7,593 nt of DNA from an uncultured Thermoleophilia bacterium (GTDB taxonomy: Bacteria; Actinomycetota; Thermoleophilia; Gaiellales; F1-60-MAGs149). Made by a program: the position numbers and the translations under genes. The stretch spans positions 1-7,593 of the forward strand of contig CADCWC010000188.1 in assembly GCA_902806305.1 (NCBI GenBank), given 5' to 3'. The notes beneath the pieces were generated by a model. The model was not told the DNA's origin. It saw nothing but the letters and a program-made list of their open reading frames with translations, and ran no database searches. Positions 1-5,935 of this stretch are shown in pieces; the first letter of the stretch is position 1; every line of letters begins with the position of its first letter.

Positions 1-1369
1 CGCCGCCGAACGGGGCGGTCGGGTCGAAGTTGTTGAAGGTGTTGGCCCAGACGACGCCCGCCTTCAGCTGCGAGGCCATCCGGAACGCCTTGGCGCCCTT
101 GTCGGTCCACACGCCGGCGGAGAGGCCGTAGCGGGTGTTGTTGGCCAGCTCGACCGCCTCGTCCGGCGTGCGGAACGTCATCACGGACAGCACCGGCCCG
201 AAGATCTCCTCGCGCGCGATGCGATGGGCGGGCGAGACGTCGGTGAAGTACGTGGGCGGGAACCAGAAGCCGCGCTCCGGGAGCGGACAGCCGAGCTGGT
301 GCAGCGTTGCGCCCTCGTCGATCCCCGCATCGACGAGCGCCCGGATCCGGGCCAGCTGCTCGGCGGAGTTGATCGCCCCGACGTCGGTGTTCTTGTCGAG
401 CGGGTCGCCGACGCGGAGCAGCTGGATGCGGCGCTCGAGCTTCTCGACGAGCAGCTCGGCCACCGACTCCTCGACGAGCAGGCGCGAGCCGGCGCAGCAG
501 ACGTGGCCCTGGTTGAAGTAGATGCCGTTGACGATGCCCTCGACCGCCTGGTCGAGCGCCGCGTCGGCGAACACCACGTTCGCGGCCTTGCCGCCCAGCT
601 CGAGCGTCAGCCGCGTGCCGCGCTCGGCGAGCTCCTCGGCGATGCGGACACCGACCGCGGTGGAGCCGGTGAAGGCGACCTTCTGCACGTCCGGATGGCG
701 GACCAGCGTCGCCCCCGTGTCGCCCGCCCCCGTCACGATGTTGAGCACGCCCGCGGGCAGCTCGGCCTCCTCGCAGATCTCGGCCAGCAGGAGGCTCGTG
801 AGGGGCGTCGTCTCGGCGGGCTTCAGGACGAGGGTGTTGCCGCACGCCAGGGCCGGCGCGATCTTCCAGGCCGCCATCAGGAGCGGGAAGTTCCACGGGA
901 TGATCCCGGCGCAGACGCCGATCGGCCGCGGCTCGCGGCCCGCCTCGACGTAGCGGAGCTTGTCCGCCCACCCCGCGTAGTAGAAGAAGTGCGCCGCGGC
1001 CAGCGGCAGGTCGACGTCGCGGGTCTCGCGGATCGGCTTGCCGCCGTCGAGGCTCTCGGCGACCGCGAGCTCGCGGCTCCGTTCCTGCAGCAGGCGGGCG
1101 ATCCGGAACAGGTACTTGCCGCGCTCCGCGCCGGACAGCGCGGCCCACGGCCCGAACGCCCGACCGGCGGCGGCGACCGCCGCGTCGACGTCGCCCGGGC
1201 CCGCGGCCCAGACCTCGGCGATCGGCTCCTCCGTGGCCGGGTTCAGCGTGGTGAAGCGCGTGCCGTCGATCGAGGGCACCCACGCGCCGCCGATCCAGAG
1301 GTCGTACTCCGACCGGAGATTGAGGAGCGCGGTCGACTCCGGCGCGGCCGCGTACTCGAAGACGCTCAT
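1..1369 (-). CDS. NAD(P)-dependent aldehyde dehydrogenase (3' end cut by the window edge)
   Basis: A soluble ALDH-superfamily enzyme that oxidises an aldehyde to a carboxylate with NAD(P)+. Read from ATG at 1369 it gives 456 residues before the window edge; family members are usually 475-500, so only the C-terminal tail is missing. Visible landmarks are PWNFP (158-162, Asn160 of the oxyanion hole), KPAE (183-186, cofactor binding), FTGS (233-236), the general base Glu257 in LELGG, the catalytic cysteine in NQGHVCCAGSR (Cys291 aligns with the ALDH2 nucleophile, Cys292 adjacent), and EEIFGPV with Glu388. The sequence resembles betaine-aldehyde-type dehydrogenases. The nearby deoC suggests that acetaldehyde released from deoxyribose-5-phosphate is a natural substrate, but this is inferred from context and substrate cannot be read from the sequence. 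The start follows a -10-like element by 6 nt and lies 42 nt after the vapC stop. Confidence 0.95.
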   Translation of the reverse strand, partial: MSVFEYAAAPESTALLNLRSEYDLWIGGAWVPSIDGTRFTTLNPATEEPIAEVWAAGPGDVDAAVAAAGRAFGPWAALSGAERGKYLFRIARLLQERSRELAVAESLDGGKPIRETRDVDLPLAAAHFFYYAGWADKLRYVEAGREPRPIGVCAGIIPWNFPLLMAAWKIAPALACGNTLVLKPAETTPLTSLLLAEICEEAELPAGVLNIVTGAGDTGATLVRHPDVQKVAFTGSTAVGVRIAEELAERGTRLTLELGGKAANVVFADAALDQAVEGIVNGIYFNQGHVCCAGSRLLVEESVAELLVEKLERRIQLLRVGDPLDKNTDVGAINSAEQLARIRALVDAGIDEGATLHQLGCPLPERGFWFPPTYFTDVSPAHRIAREEIFGPVLSVMTFRTPDEAVELANNTRYGLSAGVWTDKGAKAFRMASQLKAGVVWANTFNNFDPTAPFGG

Positions 1370-1375
1370 GGGGCC

Positions 1376-1381
1376 AGGGTA
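1376..1381 (-). promoter_or_regulatory. Putative -10 element for a leaderless aldehyde dehydrogenase transcript
   Basis: On the minus strand TACCCT fits the TANNNT -10 consensus and is followed by exactly 6 nt before the ATG at 1369, the spacing expected if transcription begins at the start codon. No Shine-Dalgarno-like sequence precedes this ATG and I find no good -35. If real, the dehydrogenase can be transcribed independently of vapBC. This is inferred from sequence alone. Confidence 0.45.
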
Positions 1382-1411
1382 GACGATCGAGGCCCCGGTC
1401 CCAGGGGCGGC

Positions 1412-1786
1412 TCAGGCCTCGAGCAGCGCCACGTCGTAGCGAGCCATCGCGGGGTCGCGGGTGACGAGCGTCATCCCCTCCAGCCGGGCCTGCGCGACGA
1501 GCATGCGGTCGAACGGGTCGGCGTGGTGCGGTGGCAACGCGCCCGCCTCGAGGGCATGCTCGACCGTCATGGCCAACGCCACGAAACCGGCCCCCTCCAG
1601 CAGCTCACGGACGTCGTCCTCGACGCGCAGCCGGCCGGCCGCTGCCTTGATCGCGATCTCCCAGACGGATGCCGCGGAGACGGTGACGACGTTCGCCTCG
1701 ATGATCGCGCTTCGCGTCGAGTCGCGGAGCTGCGCGCCCACGCCGACCGACCAGAGGAAGACGTGCGTGTCCAGGAGCAGCCTCAC
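1412..1786 (-). CDS. vapC: VapC-family PIN-domain ribonuclease toxin
   Basis: Type II toxin, 124 aa, the usual size for a single PIN domain. PIN toxins are Mg2+-dependent RNases that cut tRNA, rRNA or mRNA when not held by the antitoxin. The acidic active-site residues are in their expected places: Asp6 in LLLDTHVF, Glu43 in VWEIAIK, Asp90/Asp93 in HHADPFDR (87-94), and Asp111 in VTRDPAMARY. The HH-x-DPFDR, LVAQA and LVTRD motifs are typical of the VapC group that pairs with Phd/YefM-like antitoxins. The ATG overlaps the antitoxin stop by 4 nt (ATGA), implying coupled translation. No catalytic residue is missing, so the toxin looks functional. The RNA target cannot be read from the sequence. 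Confidence 0.93.
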   Translation of the reverse strand: MRLLLDTHVFLWSVGVGAQLRDSTRSAIIEANVVTVSAASVWEIAIKAAAGRLRVEDDVRELLEGAGFVALAMTVEHALEAGALPPHHADPFDRMLVAQARLEGMTLVTRDPAMARYDVALLEA

Positions 1787-2025
1787 GGCCGCAGGCCGTC
1801 GAACGCCTCCTGGATGTCCGGCGGCAGCGGGTCGTCGAAGTCGTCTCCGATCCAGATCCGACCTTCCGCCAACCCCAGCACGCGCTTCGGCTTCGCGTCC
1901 TCGTACGGGACGACGCGCGCCACCGGCCTCCCCGCCCGCCCGATCACGATGTCCTCGCCGGCGGCCGCCCGGTCGACCAGCCGCGAGAGCTGGGTCTTCG
2001 CCTCGTGCATGTTGACGAGCGTCAT
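1783..2025 (-). CDS. vapB: Phd/YefM-type antitoxin of the VapC toxin
   Basis: An 80-aa antitoxin that neutralises the PIN toxin and, in this family, represses its own promoter. The N-terminal part (about 6-40) carries the Phd/YefM dimerisation and DNA-binding pattern: MHEAKTQLSRLVDRA, then GEDIVIGRAGRPVARVVP. The C-terminal segment (about 50-75: GLAEGRIWIGDDFD, then PLPPDIQEAF) matches the toxin-binding tail common in antitoxins paired with this VapC group. It is first in the two-gene unit, as usual for such modules. The ATG at 2025 lies 7 nt after a TACACT -10-like element with no Shine-Dalgarno, suggesting leaderless translation. The symbol vapB follows the toxin; by fold it is Phd-like rather than an AbrB- or RHH-type VapB. 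Confidence 0.9.
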   Translation of the reverse strand: MTLVNMHEAKTQLSRLVDRAAAGEDIVIGRAGRPVARVVPYEDAKPKRVLGLAEGRIWIGDDFDDPLPPDIQEAFDGLRP

Positions 2026-2032
2026 GCGTCGG

Positions 2033-2038
2033 AGTGTA
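2033..2038 (-). promoter_or_regulatory. Putative -10 element of the vapBC promoter
   Basis: Minus-strand TACACT (TANNNT) lies 7 nt before the vapB ATG. No convincing -35 is visible at 16-18 bp spacing. The palindrome at 2041-2061 lies immediately upstream in the spacer/-35 region, where a bound repressor would block RNA polymerase. Confidence 0.5.
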
Positions 2039-2040
2039 CC

Positions 2041-2061
2041 TAGCTCAACTGAGCTCAGCTA
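2041..2061 (-). promoter_or_regulatory. Imperfect palindrome and 10-bp-period repeat, likely VapB/VapBC operator
   Basis: A 21-bp imperfect palindrome with perfect 5-bp outer arms TAGCT/AGCTA and further matched positions inside. The plus strand also carries AGCTCA twice, at 2042-2047 and 2052-2057, exactly 10 bp apart (about one helical turn), so two repressor units could bind the same face. It overlaps the expected promoter of a toxin-antitoxin operon, where Phd/YefM-type antitoxins autoregulate. This is the most AT-rich part of the 83-bp gap between deoC and vapB. The repeat is seen directly; its role as operator is inferred. Confidence 0.5.
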
Positions 2062-2108
2062 AGCGACCCGACCAAGCCGCGTCACCGCGTCATTCCTCCG
2101 CCCGCGAC

Positions 2109-2999
2109 TCACGACGCAGAGAAGGCATCGGGCGACGCGTAGCGCCCGGTGCGCAGCCGGTCGAGCTGCATCAGCACGTCGTTCAGGAGCGAGGACGCGC
2201 CGATCCGGTAGCGGTCCGGCGTCAGCCAGGCGTCGCCGAGGGTCTCCTTGACGAGGACGAGCGAGGCGATCGCGTCCTTCGCGGTGCGGATGCCGCCCGC
2301 GGCCTTCATCCCGACGGCGCGTCCCGTCTCCCGCTCGTAGTCGCGGATCGCCTCCAGCATGACCAGGATCACGGGCGGCGTGGCCGCCGGGCTCACCTTG
2401 CCGGTCGAGGTCTTGATGAAGTCGGCGCCGCTCCGCATCGCGAGGAACGACGCCCGCCGGACGTTGTCGTAGGTCTCGAGCTCGCCGGTCTCCAGGATGA
2501 CCTTGAGGTGCGCCGTGCCGCACGCCTCCTTGACCGCCCGGATCTCGTCGGCCACGACGTCCGTGTGGCCGGACAGGAACGCTCCGCGGTCGATGACCAT
2601 GTCGATCTCGTCCGCGCCGTCGGCCACCGCGGCCCGGACCTCGGCGAGCCGCGTGGCGAGCGGCGCCTGTCCGGACGGGAAGGCCGTGGCCACCGAGGCC
2701 ACGGCCACCGGCGCGTCGCCGAGCGCCTCGCGGGCGAGGGCCACGAACGTCGGGTAGACGCAGACGGCCGCGACGGACGGCAGCGTCGGGTCGGTCGGGT
2801 CGGGCCGTAGCGCCTTCGCGCACAGCCGCCGGACCTTGCCCTCGGAGTCCTTGCCCTCCAGGGTCGTGAGGTCGACCATCGAGATCACGAGCCGGAGGGC
2901 GGCGTCCTTGGCCGTCGTCTTCACGGAGCGCTTGGCGAGCCACGCGGCCCGCATCTGCACGCCGACCGCGTCGACCGGGACGTCCTCTGCGCGCATCAT
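2109..2999 (-). CDS. deoC: Deoxyribose-phosphate aldolase, long (eukaryote-like DERA) form
   Basis: A class I aldolase that cleaves 2-deoxy-D-ribose-5-phosphate to glyceraldehyde-3-phosphate and acetaldehyde, the last step of deoxyribonucleoside catabolism, in the cytoplasm. At 296 aa it is of the long type, like human DERA, rather than the short ~220-250-aa type. The catalytic set is complete: Schiff-base Lys196 in FIKTSTGK, Asp133 in ADEIDMV, Lys232 in MKAAGGIR, and Cys80 in AAVCVYP. DLTTLEG (43-49) and the phosphate-binding RIGASSLL (265-272) are also characteristic. Its ATG overlaps the upstream paralogue stop (ATGA), so translation is probably coupled. A second ATG follows immediately at 2996 and has a better-spaced GAGG, so the protein may be 295 aa. 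A deoC-ALDH pairing is known in other high-GC bacteria; here vapBC separates the two. Confidence 0.96.
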   Translation of the reverse strand: MMRAEDVPVDAVGVQMRAAWLAKRSVKTTAKDAALRLVISMVDLTTLEGKDSEGKVRRLCAKALRPDPTDPTLPSVAAVCVYPTFVALAREALGDAPVAVASVATAFPSGQAPLATRLAEVRAAVADGADEIDMVIDRGAFLSGHTDVVADEIRAVKEACGTAHLKVILETGELETYDNVRRASFLAMRSGADFIKTSTGKVSPAATPPVILVMLEAIRDYERETGRAVGMKAAGGIRTAKDAIASLVLVKETLGDAWLTPDRYRIGASSLLNDVLMQLDRLRTGRYASPDAFSAS

Positions 3000-3685
3000 C
3001 CTCGGGCCTGTTGTAGCAGGGCCGCGGCCGTCGTCGTGCCGAGGCGCGTGGCGCCCGCGGCCAGGAGGTCGTGGGCGTCCCGGAGGCTGCGGATGCCACC
3101 CGCGGCCTTGACGGCGAGCCCGCCGAGCTCGTCGCGCAGCAGCTCCACGTCGAGCGGCGAGGCGGACTTCGGCGCGAGGCCGGTCGACGTGACGACGCCG
3201 TCGACGCCGGCGGCCTTTGCGACCCGCGCCGCCAGGCGGATCCGACGGTCGTCGAGGTAGGCGGTCTCGAGGACCGCCCGGACCGCCGTGGCCCGCCGCC
3301 CGGACGAGGCGGTGCGGAGGCGCGCGGCGCGGACGATGGCGGCCAGCTCGTCGCGGACGGCGTTCAGATCGCCCGTCATGAACGCCGAGAGGGCCATCAT
3401 CACCTCGACGTCGTCGGCACCGTCGGCCGCGGCGGCGTCGGCCGCCGCCGCCTTGACCGCGGGCGTGTCGGCCCCGAACGGGAACGACACGAGCGCGACG
3501 ACCTTCACGTCCGAGCCGCGCAGCCGCGTCGCCGCGGCGGCCACGTGCACCGGCAGGACGGCCACGGCCGCGAGGTGCAGCGCGGCCGCCTCGTCGCCGA
3601 GCGCGTCCAGGTCGTCACGGGCCGCGCTCGGCCGCAGGAGCGTCGACTCGAGCGTCTTCGCGAGCTCCTGGGGGCGCGGCGCCAT
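2996..3685 (-). CDS. DeoC/DERA-family paralogue lacking the Schiff-base lysine (probable pseudoenzyme)
   Basis: A 229-aa protein with the short-form DeoC TIM-barrel layout: LVSFPFGADTP (65-75), ADGADDVEVMM (87-97), AVLETAYLDD (137-146), TSTG (166-169) and AVKAAGGIRS (191-200). The residue directly before TSTG, which is the Schiff-base lysine in DeoC (KTSTG), is Val165 (GTC at 3191-3193). The catalytic Asp of the EVD/EID motif is Glu94, and the usual Cys of VCV is Ala42, whereas the second active-site Lys (Lys193) remains. Classical aldolase chemistry is therefore unlikely. Possible roles are a regulatory or structural partner of the coupled DeoC, a ligand sensor, or another reaction. The frame is intact with strong GC3, so it is not an ordinary pseudogene. 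I chose ATG 3685 because earlier in-frame starts run into the divergent gene and encode sequence unlike the family. Confidence 0.88.
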   Translation of the reverse strand: MAPRPQELAKTLESTLLRPSAARDDLDALGDEAAALHLAAVAVLPVHVAAAATRLRGSDVKVVALVSFPFGADTPAVKAAAADAAAADGADDVEVMMALSAFMTGDLNAVRDELAAIVRAARLRTASSGRRATAVRAVLETAYLDDRRIRLAARVAKAAGVDGVVTSTGLAPKSASPLDVELLRDELGGLAVKAAGGIRSLRDAHDLLAAGATRLGTTTAAALLQQARG

Positions 3686-3694
3686 GGCGGCGGG

Positions 3695-3700
3695 ATGGTA
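3695..3700 (-). promoter_or_regulatory. Weak -10 candidate upstream of the DeoC paralogue
   Basis: Minus-strand TACCAT (TANNNT) lies 9 nt before ATG 3685 in the 58-bp divergent intergenic region, and no Shine-Dalgarno precedes that ATG. The spacing is slightly longer than in the other leaderless candidates here and I see no -35 at 17 bp. This region must hold promoters for both the deoC unit and the divergent hydrolase gene. Confidence 0.25.
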
Positions 3701-3733
3701 GAGGCTCGGACCTGCCGCGCTGCCGGGGCGGCC

Positions 3734-3737
3734 GAGG
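3734..3737 (+). promoter_or_regulatory. Shine-Dalgarno of the putative glycoside hydrolase gene
   Basis: GAGG lies 6 nt before ATG 3744, with further G immediately after. It supports this start and contrasts with neighbouring genes whose starts lack a Shine-Dalgarno. Confidence 0.55.
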
Positions 3738-3743
3738 GCGGCT

Positions 3744-5003
3744 ATGCTCCCCGCCTTCGACGTGGACTTCGACGAGCTCGTCATCCAGGAGCGCGCCGGC
3801 GCGGCGGCGGCCACCGCCCAGCGCGAGGCGCGTCGTCAGGAGCTCCGGCGGCGCCGTGCGCGCCGCCTGGTGGTCGGCGCGGGCCTGCTGCTGGTCGGCC
3901 TCAGCACCGTCGCCACGGCCGCCACGCGGCCCTGGAGCGACGACGAGAACCGGGACCGCGGGCGGACGACCACGTCGACGGCGGCCCGGGCGGTACCCGT
4001 CGTGGCCGCCGAGCCGGCCCGACCGGCGGTGCCGAAGCGGTTCCCCGAGCCGGCCGAGGTGCGGGGCGTCCACATCACCCACTACGTGGCCGGGGATCGC
4101 GCGTGGATGTCCCGCTTCTACGACGCGGCCGAGCCGAAGCGGGGGCTGAACACGCTGCAGGTCGACCTCAAGGACGAGGCGGGGATCGTCGGCTTCGACG
4201 CCAAGGTGCCGCTCGCCCGGCAGGCCGGGGCGATCCAGGACCTGTTCGACGCGCGGAAGCTCAGTGCCCGGGCCCACAAGGAGGGCCTGTACCTGATCGG
4301 TCGGATCGTCATGTTCGAGGACCCGATCCTGGCTGTGGCCAGGCCGAAGCTGGCGATCCGCAGGCGCGACGGCAGCGTCTGGAAGAACGACCAGGGCCTC
4401 GGCTGGACGAACCCGTACAACCGGCAGGTCTGGGACTACGGGATCGACCTGGCCAAGGAGGCGGGGCGGCAGGGGTTCGACGAGATCCAGTTCGACTACG
4501 TGCGCTTCCCGACCGACGGCGACGTCGCCACGGCGGTCTACCGGCCCAAGCGGTCGTGGACGCGCGACGAGACGATCAAGCGCTTCCTGGAGACCGCCGT
4601 GGCGGAGCTCCACCCGCTCGGCCTGAAGGTCTCGGTCGATCTGTTCGGCCTGGCCGCCACCCACAAGCTCGGCATCGGCCAGAACCCGCGCCTCCTGCGC
4701 TCGAGCGTGGACGCGATCTCCCCCATGACCTATCCGTCGCACTACTACGCCGGCGAGTTCAACATCCCGAATCCCGACGCGGCGCCGTACCAGACGATGC
4801 GGGCCTCGTTGCGCGACTGGAAGCGCCAGCTGCGCGGCGGGACGGCCAAGCTGCGGCCCTGGGTGCAGGACTTCTCGATCGGCACGCGCTACGGCGCCAC
4901 GGAGGTCGCGGCGCAGATTCGCGCGGTCCGGCAGGCCACGAAGGCCGGCTTCCTGCTCTGGAACGCGGGCGTCGAGTACACGGACGGCGTGCTGCCCCGC
5001 TGA
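3744..5003 (+). CDS. Membrane-anchored DUF4015-family putative glycoside hydrolase
   Basis: A 419-aa protein with a short cytoplasmic N-terminus rich in Arg (29-41), one hydrophobic segment (about 42-60), a low-complexity Thr/Ala/Pro linker (about 62-100), and a TIM-barrel-like domain from about 105 to the end. Positive charges before the hydrophobic segment predict an N-in/C-out anchor or uncleaved signal, so the domain should act outside the membrane, probably on a polysaccharide; the substrate is unknown. Domain landmarks are GVHITHY (108-114), LNTLQVDLKDE (135-145), GRIVMFEDP (186-194), GFDEIQFDYVRFP (244-256), VSVDLFG (296-302) and ISPMTYPSHY (325-334). The acidic residues Glu247, Asp251 and Asp299 at barrel strand ends are candidate catalytic residues by analogy with related hydrolases. 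It stands alone on the plus strand, with a good Shine-Dalgarno. The family is recognised with fair confidence; the enzymatic activity is inferred. Confidence 0.9.
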   Translation: MLPAFDVDFDELVIQERAGAAAATAQREARRQELRRRRARRLVVGAGLLLVGLSTVATAATRPWSDDENRDRGRTTTSTAARAVPVVAAEPARPAVPKRFPEPAEVRGVHITHYVAGDRAWMSRFYDAAEPKRGLNTLQVDLKDEAGIVGFDAKVPLARQAGAIQDLFDARKLSARAHKEGLYLIGRIVMFEDPILAVARPKLAIRRRDGSVWKNDQGLGWTNPYNRQVWDYGIDLAKEAGRQGFDEIQFDYVRFPTDGDVATAVYRPKRSWTRDETIKRFLETAVAELHPLGLKVSVDLFGLAATHKLGIGQNPRLLRSSVDAISPMTYPSHYYAGEFNIPNPDAAPYQTMRASLRDWKRQLRGGTAKLRPWVQDFSIGTRYGATEVAAQIRAVRQATKAGFLLWNAGVEYTDGVLPR

Positions 5004-5042
5004 GGCGCAGCACGGAGCACAGTCAGGCGCCTGCGCGGGTCG
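5004..5042. other. Convergent intergenic region, no clear terminator
   Basis: Thirty-nine bases separate two convergent genes. There is a perfect 10-bp palindrome CAGGCGCCTG (5024-5033) and a 6-bp inverted pair GCGCAG (5005-5010)/CTGCGC (5031-5036) with a 20-nt loop. Neither forms a strong stem with a T-run, so I do not call a Rho-independent terminator. Confidence 0.4.
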
Positions 5043-5798
5043 TCACGCGTCGCCGAGCGGCGTGACGTAGGCCGAGGCGAGACCGCCGTCGACCAGGAAC
5101 GTCTGCGCGGTCACGTACGACGCCTCGTCGGAGGCCAGGAACAGCACGGCGGCCGCGATCTCCTCGACCTCGCCGAAGCGCCCCATCGGGATGTGTACGA
5201 GCCTGCGGGCCGCCTTCTCCGGGTCCTTGGCGAACAGCTCCTGCAGGAGCGGGGTCGAGACCGGGCCCGGACAGAGGGCGTTGACGCGGACGCCTCGGCG
5301 CGCGAACTCGACGCCGAGCTCCCGCGACAGGGCGAGCACGCCGCCCTTGGAGGCGGTGTAGGAGATCTGTGAGGTGGCGGCACCCATCACCGCCACGAAC
5401 GAGGCCGTGTTCACGACCGAGCCGCCACCCGCCTCGAGCAGATGCGGGATGCCGTGCTTGCAGCAGAGGAAGACGCTCCTCAGGTTGACGTCCTGCACTC
5501 GCTGCCACGCCTCCAACGAGGTGTCGAGCACGGAGACGTCGTCCGACGGGGAGATGCCCGCGTTGTTGAAGAGCACGTCGATCCGGCCGAACCGCTCGCG
5601 CACCTGGCGGTAGACGTCCCGGACCGCGTCCTCGTCGGAGACGTCGGCCTGCAGCGCGACGTCGCCGACCGCATCGGGAGCCAGGTCGACGCCGGCCACG
5701 CTCGCGCCCTCCCGGCCGAAGAGCGCCGCCGCCGCGGCACCGATCCCGCTCGCCGCACCGGTCACGACGCAGACCTTGCCCGCCAGCCGTCCGGCCAT
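5043..5798 (-). CDS. Short-chain dehydrogenase/reductase (SDR, FabG-like classical type)
   Basis: A 251-aa soluble NAD(P)-dependent oxidoreductase, typical of classical SDRs. The Rossmann glycine motif TGAASGIG lies at 13-20. Asp38 at the end of the second strand (AGVDLA) favours NAD(H) over NADP(H). NNAG is at 78-81, and the catalytic tetrad is Asn105, Ser133, Tyr147 and Lys151 (YTASK, 147-151). CPGPVSTP (176-183) and the C-terminal FLVDGG motif complete the fold. The substrate cannot be read from the sequence; FabG-like names in this family are often uninformative. The ATG overlaps the stop of the short ORF upstream in a TGATG junction and no Shine-Dalgarno is visible, suggesting translational coupling. 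It is probably the last gene of the cdd-era transcription unit. Confidence 0.94.
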   Translation of the reverse strand: MAGRLAGKVCVVTGAASGIGAAAAALFGREGASVAGVDLAPDAVGDVALQADVSDEDAVRDVYRQVRERFGRIDVLFNNAGISPSDDVSVLDTSLEAWQRVQDVNLRSVFLCCKHGIPHLLEAGGGSVVNTASFVAVMGAATSQISYTASKGGVLALSRELGVEFARRGVRVNALCPGPVSTPLLQELFAKDPEKAARRLVHIPMGRFGEVEEIAAAVLFLASDEASYVTAQTFLVDGGLASAYVTPLGDA

Positions 5799-5935
5799 CA
5801 GGCGGGCCCAGCCGCGTCGTCACCTGTCGCGTCCATCGAGAGGAACATGTTCGTGACCTCGGTGTCGTGGTCGAGCGGATCAGGTCCGAGCTCCCGGCGA
5901 GCGGTGCGGCGAGGGTGTCGAGCAGCCGGTGTCAC
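5798..5935 (-). CDS. Possible 45-aa small ORF, or decayed gene end, between era and the SDR gene
   Basis: An open frame from GTG 5935 to TGA 5798 fills the whole gap. Its GTG overlaps the era stop by 4 nt (GTGA) and its stop overlaps the SDR ATG by 1 nt (TGATG), the pattern of translationally coupled genes. The product has a basic N-terminal half and an acidic C-terminal half containing LDHDTEVTNMFLSMD, with no transmembrane segment and no family I recognise. Codons 20-36 all end in G/C, as in real genes here, but about half of codons 1-19 end in A/T. Over that first part the era reading frame has the better GC3 pattern. The region may therefore be a frameshifted remnant of a larger gene and not an intact small protein. 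There is no Shine-Dalgarno. Confidence 0.35.
   Translation of the reverse strand: MTPAARHPRRTARRELGPDPLDHDTEVTNMFLSMDATGDDAAGPA

Noticed and set aside
224..2062. 612-codon open frame on the plus strand
   Set aside because: It lies antisense to aldh and vapBC in the codon-aligned frame, is Arg/Asp/Gly-rich without any domain, and is expected from GC-rich codon bias. The minus-strand genes have clear motifs.
2682..2706. Perfect 9-bp inverted repeat GGCCGTGGC/GCCACGGCC with a 7-nt loop
   Set aside because: It lies inside deoC where the protein repeats similar residues (VASVAT) in GC-rich codons; there is no T-run and no sign of a regulatory role.
3686..3814. Earlier ATG at 3814 for the DeoC paralogue
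   Set aside because: It would overlap the divergent hydrolase gene and its Shine-Dalgarno, and the added residues are unlike DeoC; ATG 3685 begins the family-like sequence.
5024..5033. CAGGCGCCTG palindrome between convergent genes as a terminator
   Set aside because: It has no loop and no T-tract, and only a weak alternative stem; too little to call a Rho-independent terminator.
3071..5065. 664-codon open frame on the plus strand
   Set aside because: It crosses from antisense of the DeoC paralogue into an alternate frame of the hydrolase gene and shows low-complexity Arg/Gly composition with no family motif.
5023..5823. 266-codon minus-strand frame overlapping the SDR gene
   Set aside because: It is a shifted frame of the SDR gene with Arg/Gly-rich composition; the SDR frame has the complete catalytic tetrad and cofactor motif.
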